A stretch of DNA of 31,073 nucleotides from an uncultured Ruminococcus sp. GTDB lineage: Bacteria > Bacillota > Clostridia > Oscillospirales > Acutalibacteraceae. The position numbers were made by a program, and so were the translations under genes. The notes below the pieces were generated by a model that saw nothing but the letters and a program-made list of their open reading frames with translations, had not been told where the DNA came from and ran no database searches. The stretch is taken from NCBI GenBank assembly GCA_900543095.1, contig UQQD01000018.1, positions 1 to 31,073 of the forward strand. Reading direction: 5' to 3'. Below, piece after piece: positions 14,074-21,049 of this stretch (position 1 is the stretch's first letter; every line of letters starts with the position of its first letter).

Positions 14074-14718
14074 GTGTATTTTTCAAATGAAATTGCAATT
14101 AGAATAAAAAAGAGGGCAAAAGAAAAGCAAGTAGTTTTGTCAAATATGTTTGAGCAAATCGGTTTAGGCAGAAACACAATGTCAAATCTTAAAACATCAA
14201 TGCCGAAAGCAAACACCATAGCAAAGATAGCAGACTATCTTGATTGTTCGGTTGATTATCTTTTAGGTCGCACGGATAAGCCGGAAATAAACAATGAAAA
14301 GAAAATCAATGCTACGGCAGTGTACGACCAATCGGAAAAACAGGGCGTAAGTACCATTATATTGCCTTTTTACAGATTTTCGGCGTCTGCGGACACGGGT
14401 GTGGAAATTATTAATGAAAAGCCTGTGGAATACACAAATGTGCCAAAGAATGAGACAACAAAAACAGCGGACTTTCTTTTTGAGGTGCAGGGCGACAGTA
14501 TGCAGCCGGAATTTTTTGACGGTGACCGTGTTCTTGTAAAGCACAGCGAGAGTATTTTTGAAGGTGAGATAGGTATATTTGCTCTGAACAGCGATTATTA
14601 CGTTAAAAAAATGGGAAAAAATGAGCTTAAACCCCTTGACCCTGCATATGATTCCGTAAAATTAGAGGAATATGAAAATGTACGTTGTATCGGAAAGATA
14701 ATCGGAACAATCGAATAG
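14074..14718 (+). CDS. HTH and S24 peptidase-like repressor (phage CI/LexA type)
   Basis: A 214-residue protein. An N-terminal helix-turn-helix (about 5-65: SNMFEQIGLGRNTMSNLKTSMPKAN, then DCSVDYLLGRTD) is joined to a C-terminal S24 domain. The catalytic Ser142 is in GDSMQPEFFDGDRVLV and the Lys178 in YYVKKMG, so the Ser-Lys dyad is present. The expected Ala-Gly cleavage pair in the linker is not seen; the region reads SASADTG (103-109), so self-cleavage is doubtful. The start is GTG, with AGAGG about 8 bases upstream. It is divergent from the small XRE gene and looks like part of a phage-derived switch. No other phage genes adjoin it. Confidence 0.85.
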   Translation: MYFSNEIAIRIKKRAKEKQVVLSNMFEQIGLGRNTMSNLKTSMPKANTIAKIADYLDCSVDYLLGRTDKPEINNEKKINATAVYDQSEKQGVSTIILPFYRFSASADTGVEIINEKPVEYTNVPKNETTKTADFLFEVQGDSMQPEFFDGDRVLVKHSESIFEGEIGIFALNSDYYVKKMGKNELKPLDPAYDSVKLEEYENVRCIGKIIGTIE

Positions 14719-14773
14719 TATTTGTGCGTTTTTACGGAGGCACAAAAGGTGCAGCCCGGATAAAATGAAACAT

Positions 14774-14812
14774 AAAAAAGCTGTCGCAATTTATCTTGCG
14801 ACAACTTTTTTT
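14774..14812. terminator. bidirectional terminator between S24 and transketolase genes
   Basis: TGTCGCAA (14782-14789) pairs with TTGCGACA (14796-14803). The stem extends into A and T runs on both sides with one mismatch. It serves the converging S24 (plus) and transketolase (minus) genes. Confidence 0.85.
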
Positions 14813-14835
14813 AATGCCTTTATGTTTAAATTGTA

Positions 14836-15783
14836 TCAGCTCTCTTTTACAACGTCTCTGATGACCTTTGCAATATGAGGCTGAGTAAGTTTGAATTTAT
14901 CAAGAAGCTCCAAAGCGGGACCGCTGTAACCGAAAACATCCTGAACGCCGATTCTTGTAACCTTAACGGGATATTCCTCGCTGAGAACTTCGCTTACCGC
15001 ACTGCCGAGACCGCCGATAATATTGTGTTCTTCAACGGTAATAACTCTGCCTGTTTCCTTTGCCGCCTTAACGATAATCTCGCGGTCAATTGGTTTAATG
15101 GTGTGGATATTGATAAGGCGTGCGTTTATGCCCTCTGATTCAAGCTCTTTTACAGCTTTTAAAGCCTCGTTTACAACAAGACCTGTTGCAATAACCGCAA
15201 CGTCGCTGCCTTTGTGAAGCGTGATACCCTTGCCAAGCTCAAACTTGTAGGTTGCAGGGTCGTTAAAGCTGTCTATTGCAAGTCTGCCAAGGCGGATATA
15301 TACGGGACCGACATATTCTATAGCAGCCTTTGTTGCCGCCATCATCTCGTAGTGGTCGGCAGGATTAAGAACTACCATTCCCGGAATAGCACGCATAATG
15401 CCGATATCCTCAATGCACTGATGAGTTGCGCCGTCCTCGCCTGTTGATATACCTGCGTGACTGCCTGCAATTTTTACGTTGAGGTGGGGATATGCAATGG
15501 AATTGCGTATCTGTTCAAACGCTCTGCCTGTTGCAAACATTGCAAACGAAGCGGCAACGGGAATTTTGCCTGACGCTGCCATACCTGCGGCAACGCCCAT
15601 CATATTTCCTTCTGCAATACCGCAGTCAAAAAATCTGTCGGGAAACTCTTTTTTAAAAATTCCCGTCTTTGTTGCGGCGGCAAGGTCTGCGTCAAAAACA
15701 ACTATATCTTTATTTGTTTTGGCAAGCTCACACAAAGCCATACCAAAGCTCTCTCTTGTAGCCTTTTTAATAACCTCAGCCAT
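14836..15783 (-). CDS. transketolase, C-terminal subunit
   Basis: A 315-residue protein that forms the second half of a split transketolase: a pyrimidine-binding domain (about 1-165) and a C-terminal domain (about 185-310). The thiamine-diphosphate-activating Glu is in CGIAEGNMMGVAAGMA, and the substrate region AGSHAGISTGEDGATHQ is conserved. With the N-terminal subunit it would move two-carbon units between sugar phosphates in the non-oxidative pentose phosphate pathway. The ATG overlaps the stop of the N-terminal subunit gene as TGATG, with GGAGGG 10 bases upstream, so translation is coupled and stoichiometric. Confidence 0.92.
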   Translation of the reverse strand: MAEVIKKATRESFGMALCELAKTNKDIVVFDADLAAATKTGIFKKEFPDRFFDCGIAEGNMMGVAAGMAASGKIPVAASFAMFATGRAFEQIRNSIAYPHLNVKIAGSHAGISTGEDGATHQCIEDIGIMRAIPGMVVLNPADHYEMMAATKAAIEYVGPVYIRLGRLAIDSFNDPATYKFELGKGITLHKGSDVAVIATGLVVNEALKAVKELESEGINARLINIHTIKPIDREIIVKAAKETGRVITVEEHNIIGGLGSAVSEVLSEEYPVKVTRIGVQDVFGYSGPALELLDKFKLTQPHIAKVIRDVVKES

Positions 15784-16631
15784 CAGCAGTTGCCCTCCAA
15801 TCTGTCAATCTCAGCCTGAAGCTCGGCGGTTGCCTGTTCATACTGTTCTTTGTTCGGGGCCGTGCCGTGCCAGCCGACCTGATTTTCCATAAATGAAACG
15901 CCTTTGCCCTTAACGGTTTTTGCAAGTACGGCAACAGGCTTTTCCTTAACGGTTTTTGCCTTGTCAAGAGCTGATTTTATTTGTTCAAAGTCGTGACCGT
16001 CGATTTTGATGACCTCAAAACCGAATGCCTCAAACTTTTTATCAAGCGGTTCAATTCCCGCAATTTCCTCAACAGCGCCGTCAATTTGAAGTCCGTTCTG
16101 GTCAACGATAACAACAAGGTTATCAAGCTTGTTGTGAGCGGCAAACATAGCTGCCTCCCAAACCTGACCTTCTTCAACCTCGCCGTCGCCGAGGAGCGTA
16201 TATACACGATAGTCTTTTTTATCAAGCTTTGCCGCAAGAGCCATTCCGCAGGCTGCGGAAATTCCCTGTCCGAGCGAGCCTGTGCTCATATCAATTCCGG
16301 GCGTGCCCTTCATATCGGGATGTCCCTGAAGCATTGCTCCGACATGACGCAGAACCTTAAGCTCGTCCCAGTCAAAATAGCCTTTCAGCGCAAGAGTTGC
16401 ATAAAGGCTCGGACAGCAATGTCCCTTTGAAAGTACAAATCGGTCGCGGTCCTCCCAATCGGGTTTTTCGGGCTTTACGTTCATCTCTTTGAAATAGAGA
16501 TATGTGTAAATATCAGCCGCCGAAAGTGAACCGCCGGGGTGTCCGGATTTTGCGTGATAAGTACCGAGAATAGCGCCCATTCTTGACTTTGCCGCAAGGA
16601 TTTGAAGCTGCTTGATTTCTGAACTATCCAT
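15783..16631 (-). CDS. transketolase, N-terminal subunit
   Basis: A 282-residue thiamine-diphosphate-binding half of a split transketolase. Recognisable parts are KSGHPGGSLSAADIYTYLYF, the DRFVLSKGH segment and the cofactor motif GDGEVEEGQVWEA. The upstream ATG at 16643 directly abuts the AAAGGA ribosome binding site, so I prefer the ATG at 16631, 12 bases from it; the difference is four residues. It is the first gene of a two-gene operon on the minus strand, transcribed toward the origin, with a promoter at 16711-16738. Split transketolases are common in Clostridia and archaea. Confidence 0.92.
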   Translation of the reverse strand: MDSSEIKQLQILAAKSRMGAILGTYHAKSGHPGGSLSAADIYTYLYFKEMNVKPEKPDWEDRDRFVLSKGHCCPSLYATLALKGYFDWDELKVLRHVGAMLQGHPDMKGTPGIDMSTGSLGQGISAACGMALAAKLDKKDYRVYTLLGDGEVEEGQVWEAAMFAAHNKLDNLVVIVDQNGLQIDGAVEEIAGIEPLDKKFEAFGFEVIKIDGHDFEQIKSALDKAKTVKEKPVAVLAKTVKGKGVSFMENQVGWHGTAPNKEQYEQATAELQAEIDRLEGNC

Positions 16632-16710
16632 TAATCTTACCATTCCTTTCAGATGTTGCCATCGGTTTCAGCCTGTTTTAAGGCAAAACAAGCCAAACAC
16701 AACTATAATA

Positions 16711-16738
16711 ATTATACACGATATCCGTCAAATTTCAA
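16711..16738 (-). promoter_or_regulatory. promoter of the transketolase operon
   Basis: On the minus strand TTGAAA (16738-16733), a 16-bp spacer and a perfect TATAAT (16716-16711), about 80 bp before the start codon. Confidence 0.65.
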
Positions 16739-16788
16739 TGATTTTTTCTTATTTGTTAAAATTGTGTCAAATAATATAATAATCCTGC

Positions 16789-16816
16789 TTGAAACCGAGG
16801 GGATTTGTGGTATAAT
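16789..16816 (+). promoter_or_regulatory. coaX promoter with extended -10
   Basis: TTGAAA (16789-16794), a 16-bp spacer and TATAAT (16811-16816) preceded by TGG, giving an extended -10. An inverted repeat TTATTTG/CAAATAA (16749-16755 and 16768-16774) lies upstream of the -35 and could be an operator. Confidence 0.7.
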
Positions 16817-16850
16817 TAAAAACATAACAACACTTTTTCGGAGGAACACT

Positions 16851-17624
16851 ATGCTACTGACTGTAGACGTGGGAAACACAAATATAAAGCTCGGAATTTT
16901 TGACGGCGATACGCTTTCCTGCAAGATACGTTTTGCAACCGATACCTGCAAAACAAGCGATGAATTTGCCGTTGAGCTTTACACGTTTTTTCAGATATAC
17001 GGCATAGCTCCCGAAAGTATAAACGCTTCAATCATAAGCTCGGTTGTTCCGAAGGTGACCTATTCGCTCAAAACGGCGATACAGACCGTAACCGGCGCAA
17101 AGAGCTTTGTGATAGGACCGGGGCTTAAAACAGGGCTTGATATAAAAATCGACCACCCCGAAACCCTCGGCGCAGACATTGTTGCAGGGTGCGTGGGAGC
17201 GTGCGAAAAGTACGGCGGACCGCTTATTATGATATTTATGGGAACGGCTACGGCGATAGCTTATGTTGACGGCAACCGCACCTATTACGGCGGAGCGATT
17301 GCTCCCGGCGTGGGAATATCGCTTGACGCACTCACCCAAAACGGCGCACTGCTTTCATCGGTTGATCTCAAGGCACCTAAAAAGGCTGTTTCAACAAATA
17401 CCACAGACAGCATACGTTCGGGCGTTATGTTCGGAACGGCGTGTATGCTTGACGGAATGATAGACAGGTTTACCGAAGAAGTAGGCAGTGAATGTAAAAT
17501 AATCGCAACGGGCGGACTTGCACCGATGATGATAAAAAGCTGTACTCACGATATAACCTTTGACGAAAACATTATCCTTGACGGTTTAAACTGTATCTAC
17601 CGTCGAAACAAAAAAGAAAAGTAA
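16851..17624 (+). CDS. coaX: type III pantothenate kinase
   Basis: A 257-residue ASKHA-fold kinase that phosphorylates pantothenate in the first step of coenzyme A synthesis. Diagnostic parts are the N-terminal phosphate motif DVGNTNIKLGIFDGD, the PxTLGADxVAG-type segment HPETLGADIVAGCVG, and YYGGAIAPGVGISLDAL. The ATG at 16851 follows GGAGG by 6 bases; a longer frame to 16653 runs through promoter DNA. It is the first of three plus-strand cofactor genes (coaX, ECF S component, birA). Confidence 0.95.
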   Translation: MLLTVDVGNTNIKLGIFDGDTLSCKIRFATDTCKTSDEFAVELYTFFQIYGIAPESINASIISSVVPKVTYSLKTAIQTVTGAKSFVIGPGLKTGLDIKIDHPETLGADIVAGCVGACEKYGGPLIMIFMGTATAIAYVDGNRTYYGGAIAPGVGISLDALTQNGALLSSVDLKAPKKAVSTNTTDSIRSGVMFGTACMLDGMIDRFTEEVGSECKIIATGGLAPMMIKSCTHDITFDENIILDGLNCIYRRNKKEK

Positions 17625-17722
17625 ATAAAAACACAAAACGGCATACACCACCGAAAGGTGTTGTAAATAAAATTGCGTTTCACCCACATAATATAGGGGT
17701 GGGGAAACAGCAGGAGGTAATT
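17625..17722 (+). promoter_or_regulatory. possible structured leader before the ECF S component
   Basis: The 98-bp gap holds a hairpin ACACC/GGTGT (about 17645-17661) inside a longer pairing of AAACG with CGTTT, and then CACCC (17682-17686) that can pair with GGGTG (17695-17699) just before the ribosome binding site GGAGG. It does not match any riboswitch class I can recognise, and no BirA-type operator is evident. This could be a cis-regulatory RNA or ordinary processing hairpins. Confidence 0.3.
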
Positions 17723-18319
17723 ATGTCAAAAGACAAAATCAGCAACAAAACATTTCGACTTGTCGGGCTGGGTATTCTGACGGCAATAATAATCGTGCTT
17801 CAGATTGTAACCACATTTTTCCCGACAAAACCGTTTGCAATCACGCTTGCACTCATTCCTATCATAATAGGTGCGGCGTTCTACGGAGCAGGCGCAGGAG
17901 CATATCTGGGCGGCGTGTTCAGCGTTGTAGTCATACTGATGTGTGTGTTCGGCGCAGATGTAGGCGGCGCAATGATATGGAACGCAAGCCCGTTTTTGTG
18001 CATATTGGTTTGTATGCTCAAGGGTGTGGGTGCAGGATTTTTTGCAGGAATCGTTTACCGTGCGCTCAGCAAAAAAAGCTTGGTTTTGGGTGCCGTTGCG
18101 GCAGGAATCGTATCGCCTGTCGTAAACACGGGAATATTTCTTGCAGGACTTTTTCTGTTCTTCAAACCCGTGCTTGAAGAATGGGCAGGCGGAACAGACA
18201 TTGTTTACTATGCGCTTATCACAATGACGGGAATAAATTTCCTTGTTGAACTCGGAGTAAATATTATCGTAAGTCCTGTTATCGTAAGAGTAACAAAGGC
18301 GGTAAAAAACAAAATTTAG
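17723..18319 (+). CDS. ECF transporter S component, vitamin specific
   Basis: A 198-residue integral membrane protein with about six hydrophobic helices, of the size and pattern of energy-coupling-factor substrate-binding subunits. The N terminus TFRLVGLGILTAIIIVLQIV holds the small-residue helix used to contact the ECF module, followed by a loop FPTKPFAITLALIPIIIGAAFYG. The position between coaX and birA suggests pantothenate (PanT-like) or biotin as substrate; the sequence alone does not decide, and it does not read as a typical BioY. The ATG at 17723 follows GGAGG by about 6 bases. The shared ATPases and EcfT are not in this window. Confidence 0.82.
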   Translation: MSKDKISNKTFRLVGLGILTAIIIVLQIVTTFFPTKPFAITLALIPIIIGAAFYGAGAGAYLGGVFSVVVILMCVFGADVGGAMIWNASPFLCILVCMLKGVGAGFFAGIVYRALSKKSLVLGAVAAGIVSPVVNTGIFLAGLFLFFKPVLEEWAGGTDIVYYALITMTGINFLVELGVNIIVSPVIVRVTKAVKNKI

Positions 18320-18340
18320 CACTTACCCACGGAGGTAAAA

Positions 18341-19309
18341 ATGCAGAATAAAATTCTTGATATTCTTGCAGGCGCAGATGACTACGTTTCGGGTCAGGCA
18401 ATTTCAGAACAGCTCGGCGTAAGCCGTCAGGCGGTTTGGAAAGGCATAAACGCCCTGAAAGAACGGGGCTACAAAATCAACTCCGTTCAAAATAAGGGCT
18501 ACAAAATAGTTTCGTTTCCCGACGCACTTGACTGCGGTGCCGTTAAAGCCAATCTCAACAACAAAATAATCGGCAAAAACCTCATTGTGCTTGACTCCGT
18601 AGGCTCGACAAACGACTATCTTAAAAAACTCGGCGACGACGGAGCCGAAAGCGGAACTGTTGTTGCCGCAAGAGAACAGATAAGCGGCAAGGGCAGGCTC
18701 GGACGGGTATGGCAAAGCAAAAAAGACGATAACATAGCTTTTTCGGTTTTACTCAGACCGCAAATGGCGCCGTATGAAGTTTCGGCGGTAACGCCGCTTG
18801 CGGGGCTTGCCGTGTGCAAGGCTTTGCGTGAATATACAAAGCTCGACTGTATGATAAAATGGCCCAACGATATTGTTTCGGGGCGAAAAAAGCTTGTCGG
18901 AATACTCACCGAAATGAGCGCAGAGTTTGACGCCGTGGAATACATAGTTACGGGAATCGGCATAAACGTTGATCAGGCGGTTTTTCCCGAAGAAATCGAA
19001 TACAAGGCAACGTCGGTTTTGCTTGAAACAGGCAGACATTTTGACAAAAATAAATTGCTCGCCTGTGTGCTTGAACATCTTGAAAATGAATTTTTAAGTA
19101 ATGATTTAAGGCTGTCCTCCTTGGCTCTTGCACAATACACGGAAATGTGCGTTTCTGTCGGCAAACGTGTAACCTTTATGAGAGGTACCCGAAGAATAAG
19201 CGGAATGGCTGTCGGTGTTGCATCAAACGGAGAATTGAAAATTATGCTTTCCGACGGCTCGATATGCTGTGTAAATTCGGGCGAAGTCACGGTACAGGGA
19301 ATTTATTGA
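18341..19309 (+). CDS. birA: bifunctional biotin-protein ligase and biotin operon repressor
   Basis: A 322-residue group II BirA. The N-terminal winged helix (1-60: YVSGQAISEQLGVSRQAVWKGINALKERGY) would bind biotin operators. The catalytic domain contains GSTNDYLK, the biotinyl-AMP loop SGKGRLGRVW, KWPNDIVSGRKKLVGIL and GIGINVDQ. A small SH3-like C-terminal domain ends the protein. It attaches biotin to carboxylase carrier domains. GGAGG lies 6 bases before the start, and the gene is 21 bp after the ECF gene, so it is probably in the same transcript. A strong terminator follows at once. Confidence 0.95.
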   Translation: MQNKILDILAGADDYVSGQAISEQLGVSRQAVWKGINALKERGYKINSVQNKGYKIVSFPDALDCGAVKANLNNKIIGKNLIVLDSVGSTNDYLKKLGDDGAESGTVVAAREQISGKGRLGRVWQSKKDDNIAFSVLLRPQMAPYEVSAVTPLAGLAVCKALREYTKLDCMIKWPNDIVSGRKKLVGILTEMSAEFDAVEYIVTGIGINVDQAVFPEEIEYKATSVLLETGRHFDKNKLLACVLEHLENEFLSNDLRLSSLALAQYTEMCVSVGKRVTFMRGTRRISGMAVGVASNGELKIMLSDGSICCVNSGEVTVQGIY

Positions 19310-19315
19310 CAATAT

Positions 19316-19347
19316 CGGTCGGGTTGTTTTGCCCGACCGACTTTTTT
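19316..19347 (+). terminator. terminator of the coaX-birA operon
   Basis: CGGTCGGG (19316-19323), an 8-base loop and CCCGACCG (19332-19339), followed by a T run at 19342-19347. It ends only 8 bp before the next start codon. Confidence 0.9.
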
Positions 19348-19355
19348 ATAAAGAT

Positions 19356-20288
19356 ATGAAAATTCAAAAGCTTTTTCAAAACAGAATTTTTGCCTGCTTT
19401 GCGGCAGTATTTTGCACCTTGCTTTGGGGAACGGCGTTTCCGTTTATCAAATTGGGATACTCGTCGTTTGAAATAGCCGACGGTGACATCGGCTCAAAAC
19501 TGCTTTTTGCGGGGCTGAGGTTTGCGGCGGCGGGAATTGCAGTGATTTTGTTTTTGCAAATAAAGGACAAAAAGCTCTCTTTTCCCGACAAAACCGAGAT
19601 TATCCCCATAACCGTTCTCGGACTTGTTCTGACGGCGGGACAGTATATTTTTACCTATGTCGGCATAGGATTTACAAGCGGTACAAACACCTCGATAATC
19701 ACCGCCTGTGCCTCGTTTTTTACTGTGCTTGCCGCACCTCTGTTTTTTAAAGGCGACAGACTGACAGTTCTAAAAATTGTCGGCTGTGCGCTCGGATTTG
19801 CAGGCGTGCTTGTTATAAACCGGGGCGGCAGTGCAAGCCTTGACACTCTGTTCGGCGATGTTATGATACTTGCGTCAACGCTTTGTGCGGCGGCGGGAAA
19901 CATTATGTCAAAGCGCATTGCAAACGGCAGAGATCCCGTAAAGATAACGGGCTTTCAGCTTTTTATCGGCGGATTGGTTCTGACGGCTGTCGGGTTTGCG
20001 TGCGGAGGTCATCTTAGCTTTAAAAAGGCGCAGAGCGTGATAATTTTAATATGGCTTGCGTTTGTTTCGGCGGCGGCTTTCACTGTCTGGACGGCACTGC
20101 TTAAATATCACCCTGCAAGCAGGATAACAATATTTAACCTGCTTGTGCCGATATTCGGTACGGTGCTTTCGGGGCTGACTCTCGGCGAAAATGTATTCAG
20201 AGCGGAAACGCTCGTTTCGCTTGCACTGATAACGTCGGGCATTGCGGCTGTCAACTTGTCAAAGGGTAAAAAACAGCACTCCTTATAA
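19356..20288 (+). CDS. DMT-superfamily transporter (EamA family)
   Basis: A 310-residue polytopic membrane protein with about ten hydrophobic helices in two EamA repeats; signatures are FCTLLWGTAFPFIKLGY in helix 1, GLRFAAAGIAVILFL, and SRITIFNLLVPIFGTVLSGLTLGE near the end. Members export or import small metabolites; the substrate is unknown. The ATG at 19356 has no ribosome binding site: the DNA directly upstream is the T run of the birA terminator. An in-frame TTG at 19329 would lie inside that hairpin and is less likely. Initiation may be leaderless or weak, or use some readthrough of the terminator. Confidence 0.88.
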   Translation: MKIQKLFQNRIFACFAAVFCTLLWGTAFPFIKLGYSSFEIADGDIGSKLLFAGLRFAAAGIAVILFLQIKDKKLSFPDKTEIIPITVLGLVLTAGQYIFTYVGIGFTSGTNTSIITACASFFTVLAAPLFFKGDRLTVLKIVGCALGFAGVLVINRGGSASLDTLFGDVMILASTLCAAAGNIMSKRIANGRDPVKITGFQLFIGGLVLTAVGFACGGHLSFKKAQSVIILIWLAFVSAAAFTVWTALLKYHPASRITIFNLLVPIFGTVLSGLTLGENVFRAETLVSLALITSGIAAVNLSKGKKQHSL

Positions 20289-20382
20289 ATTGTGTTGAAA
20301 ATAACCGAACAGTCAAGACTGTTTCCTACAACTATAAGTATAGGGCAAGAGGCTCTGCCTCTAAATTTTAATTGGTGAGAAT

Positions 20383-21045
20383 ATGAAATTCAAAGGAATT
20401 ATATCCGATATGGACGGCGTGATACTCGACAGCGAAAAGCTGTATGTCCGCTTTTGGTGTGAGGCGGCAAATTTTTGCGGCTATCCTATGCAAAAAAGTC
20501 ACGCTCTGAGCATACGCTCAATGGCACGACCGCTTGCCGAAAAACGTCTTAAAGGCTATTTCGGAGAAGCTTTTGACTATCACGCAGTTCACGATAAGCG
20601 TGTAGAGCTTATGGATAAATATATCAACGAAAACGGAATAGAGCCAAAGCCGTTTGCAAGGGAGCTTTTGCTGTATCTTAAATCAAACGGCTACAAGGTA
20701 GCACTTGCAACGGCAACAGCCTTTGAACGCACAAAAACCTATCTTGAATGCGTTGATTTGTACGGATATTTTGACGAGATTGTCTGTGCCTCAATGGTGA
20801 AATGCGGAAAACCAAAGCCCGACATTTATCTTTTTGCCGCCAAAAGATTAGGGCTTGAGCCGCAGGAATGTCTTGCGCTTGAGGATTCGCCCAACGGCAT
20901 AATCTCGGCAAGCTCGGCAGGCTGCAAAACCGTTATGGTTCCCGACCTTGACAAGCCGAGCGACGAGATAAAACCGCTTTTATATGCTGTGGCGGATGAC
21001 CTCGGCAAAGTTATAAATATTCTTGAAAAAACCGAGATGGAGTAA
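20383..21045 (+). CDS. HAD-family phosphatase (beta-phosphoglucomutase-like)
   Basis: A 220-residue haloacid dehalogenase-superfamily protein with a helical cap. Motif I is DMDGVILDSE (nucleophile Asp9, acid/base Asp11), motif II is the Thr in LATATAF, motif III the Lys in CGKPKPDIY, and motif IV ALEDSPNG. The subgroup includes beta-phosphoglucomutases and sugar-phosphate phosphatases; the substrate cannot be assigned. GGTGAG lies 5 bases upstream. Its stop is 4 bp before the symporter start, so the two genes are translationally linked. Confidence 0.9.
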   Translation: MKFKGIISDMDGVILDSEKLYVRFWCEAANFCGYPMQKSHALSIRSMARPLAEKRLKGYFGEAFDYHAVHDKRVELMDKYINENGIEPKPFARELLLYLKSNGYKVALATATAFERTKTYLECVDLYGYFDEIVCASMVKCGKPKPDIYLFAAKRLGLEPQECLALEDSPNGIISASSAGCKTVMVPDLDKPSDEIKPLLYAVADDLGKVINILEKTEME

Positions 21046-21049
21046 AACA

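Noticed and set aside
16653..16850. N-terminal extension of CoaX by 66 residues
   Set aside because: It covers the coaX promoter and leader; the conserved kinase start DVGNTNIKLG follows the ATG at 16851 with GGAGG.
17726..18322. 198-residue minus-strand frame opposite the ECF S component
   Set aside because: It is antisense to a clear membrane protein gene, rich in Cys, Tyr and His from reversed codons, and has no start signal.
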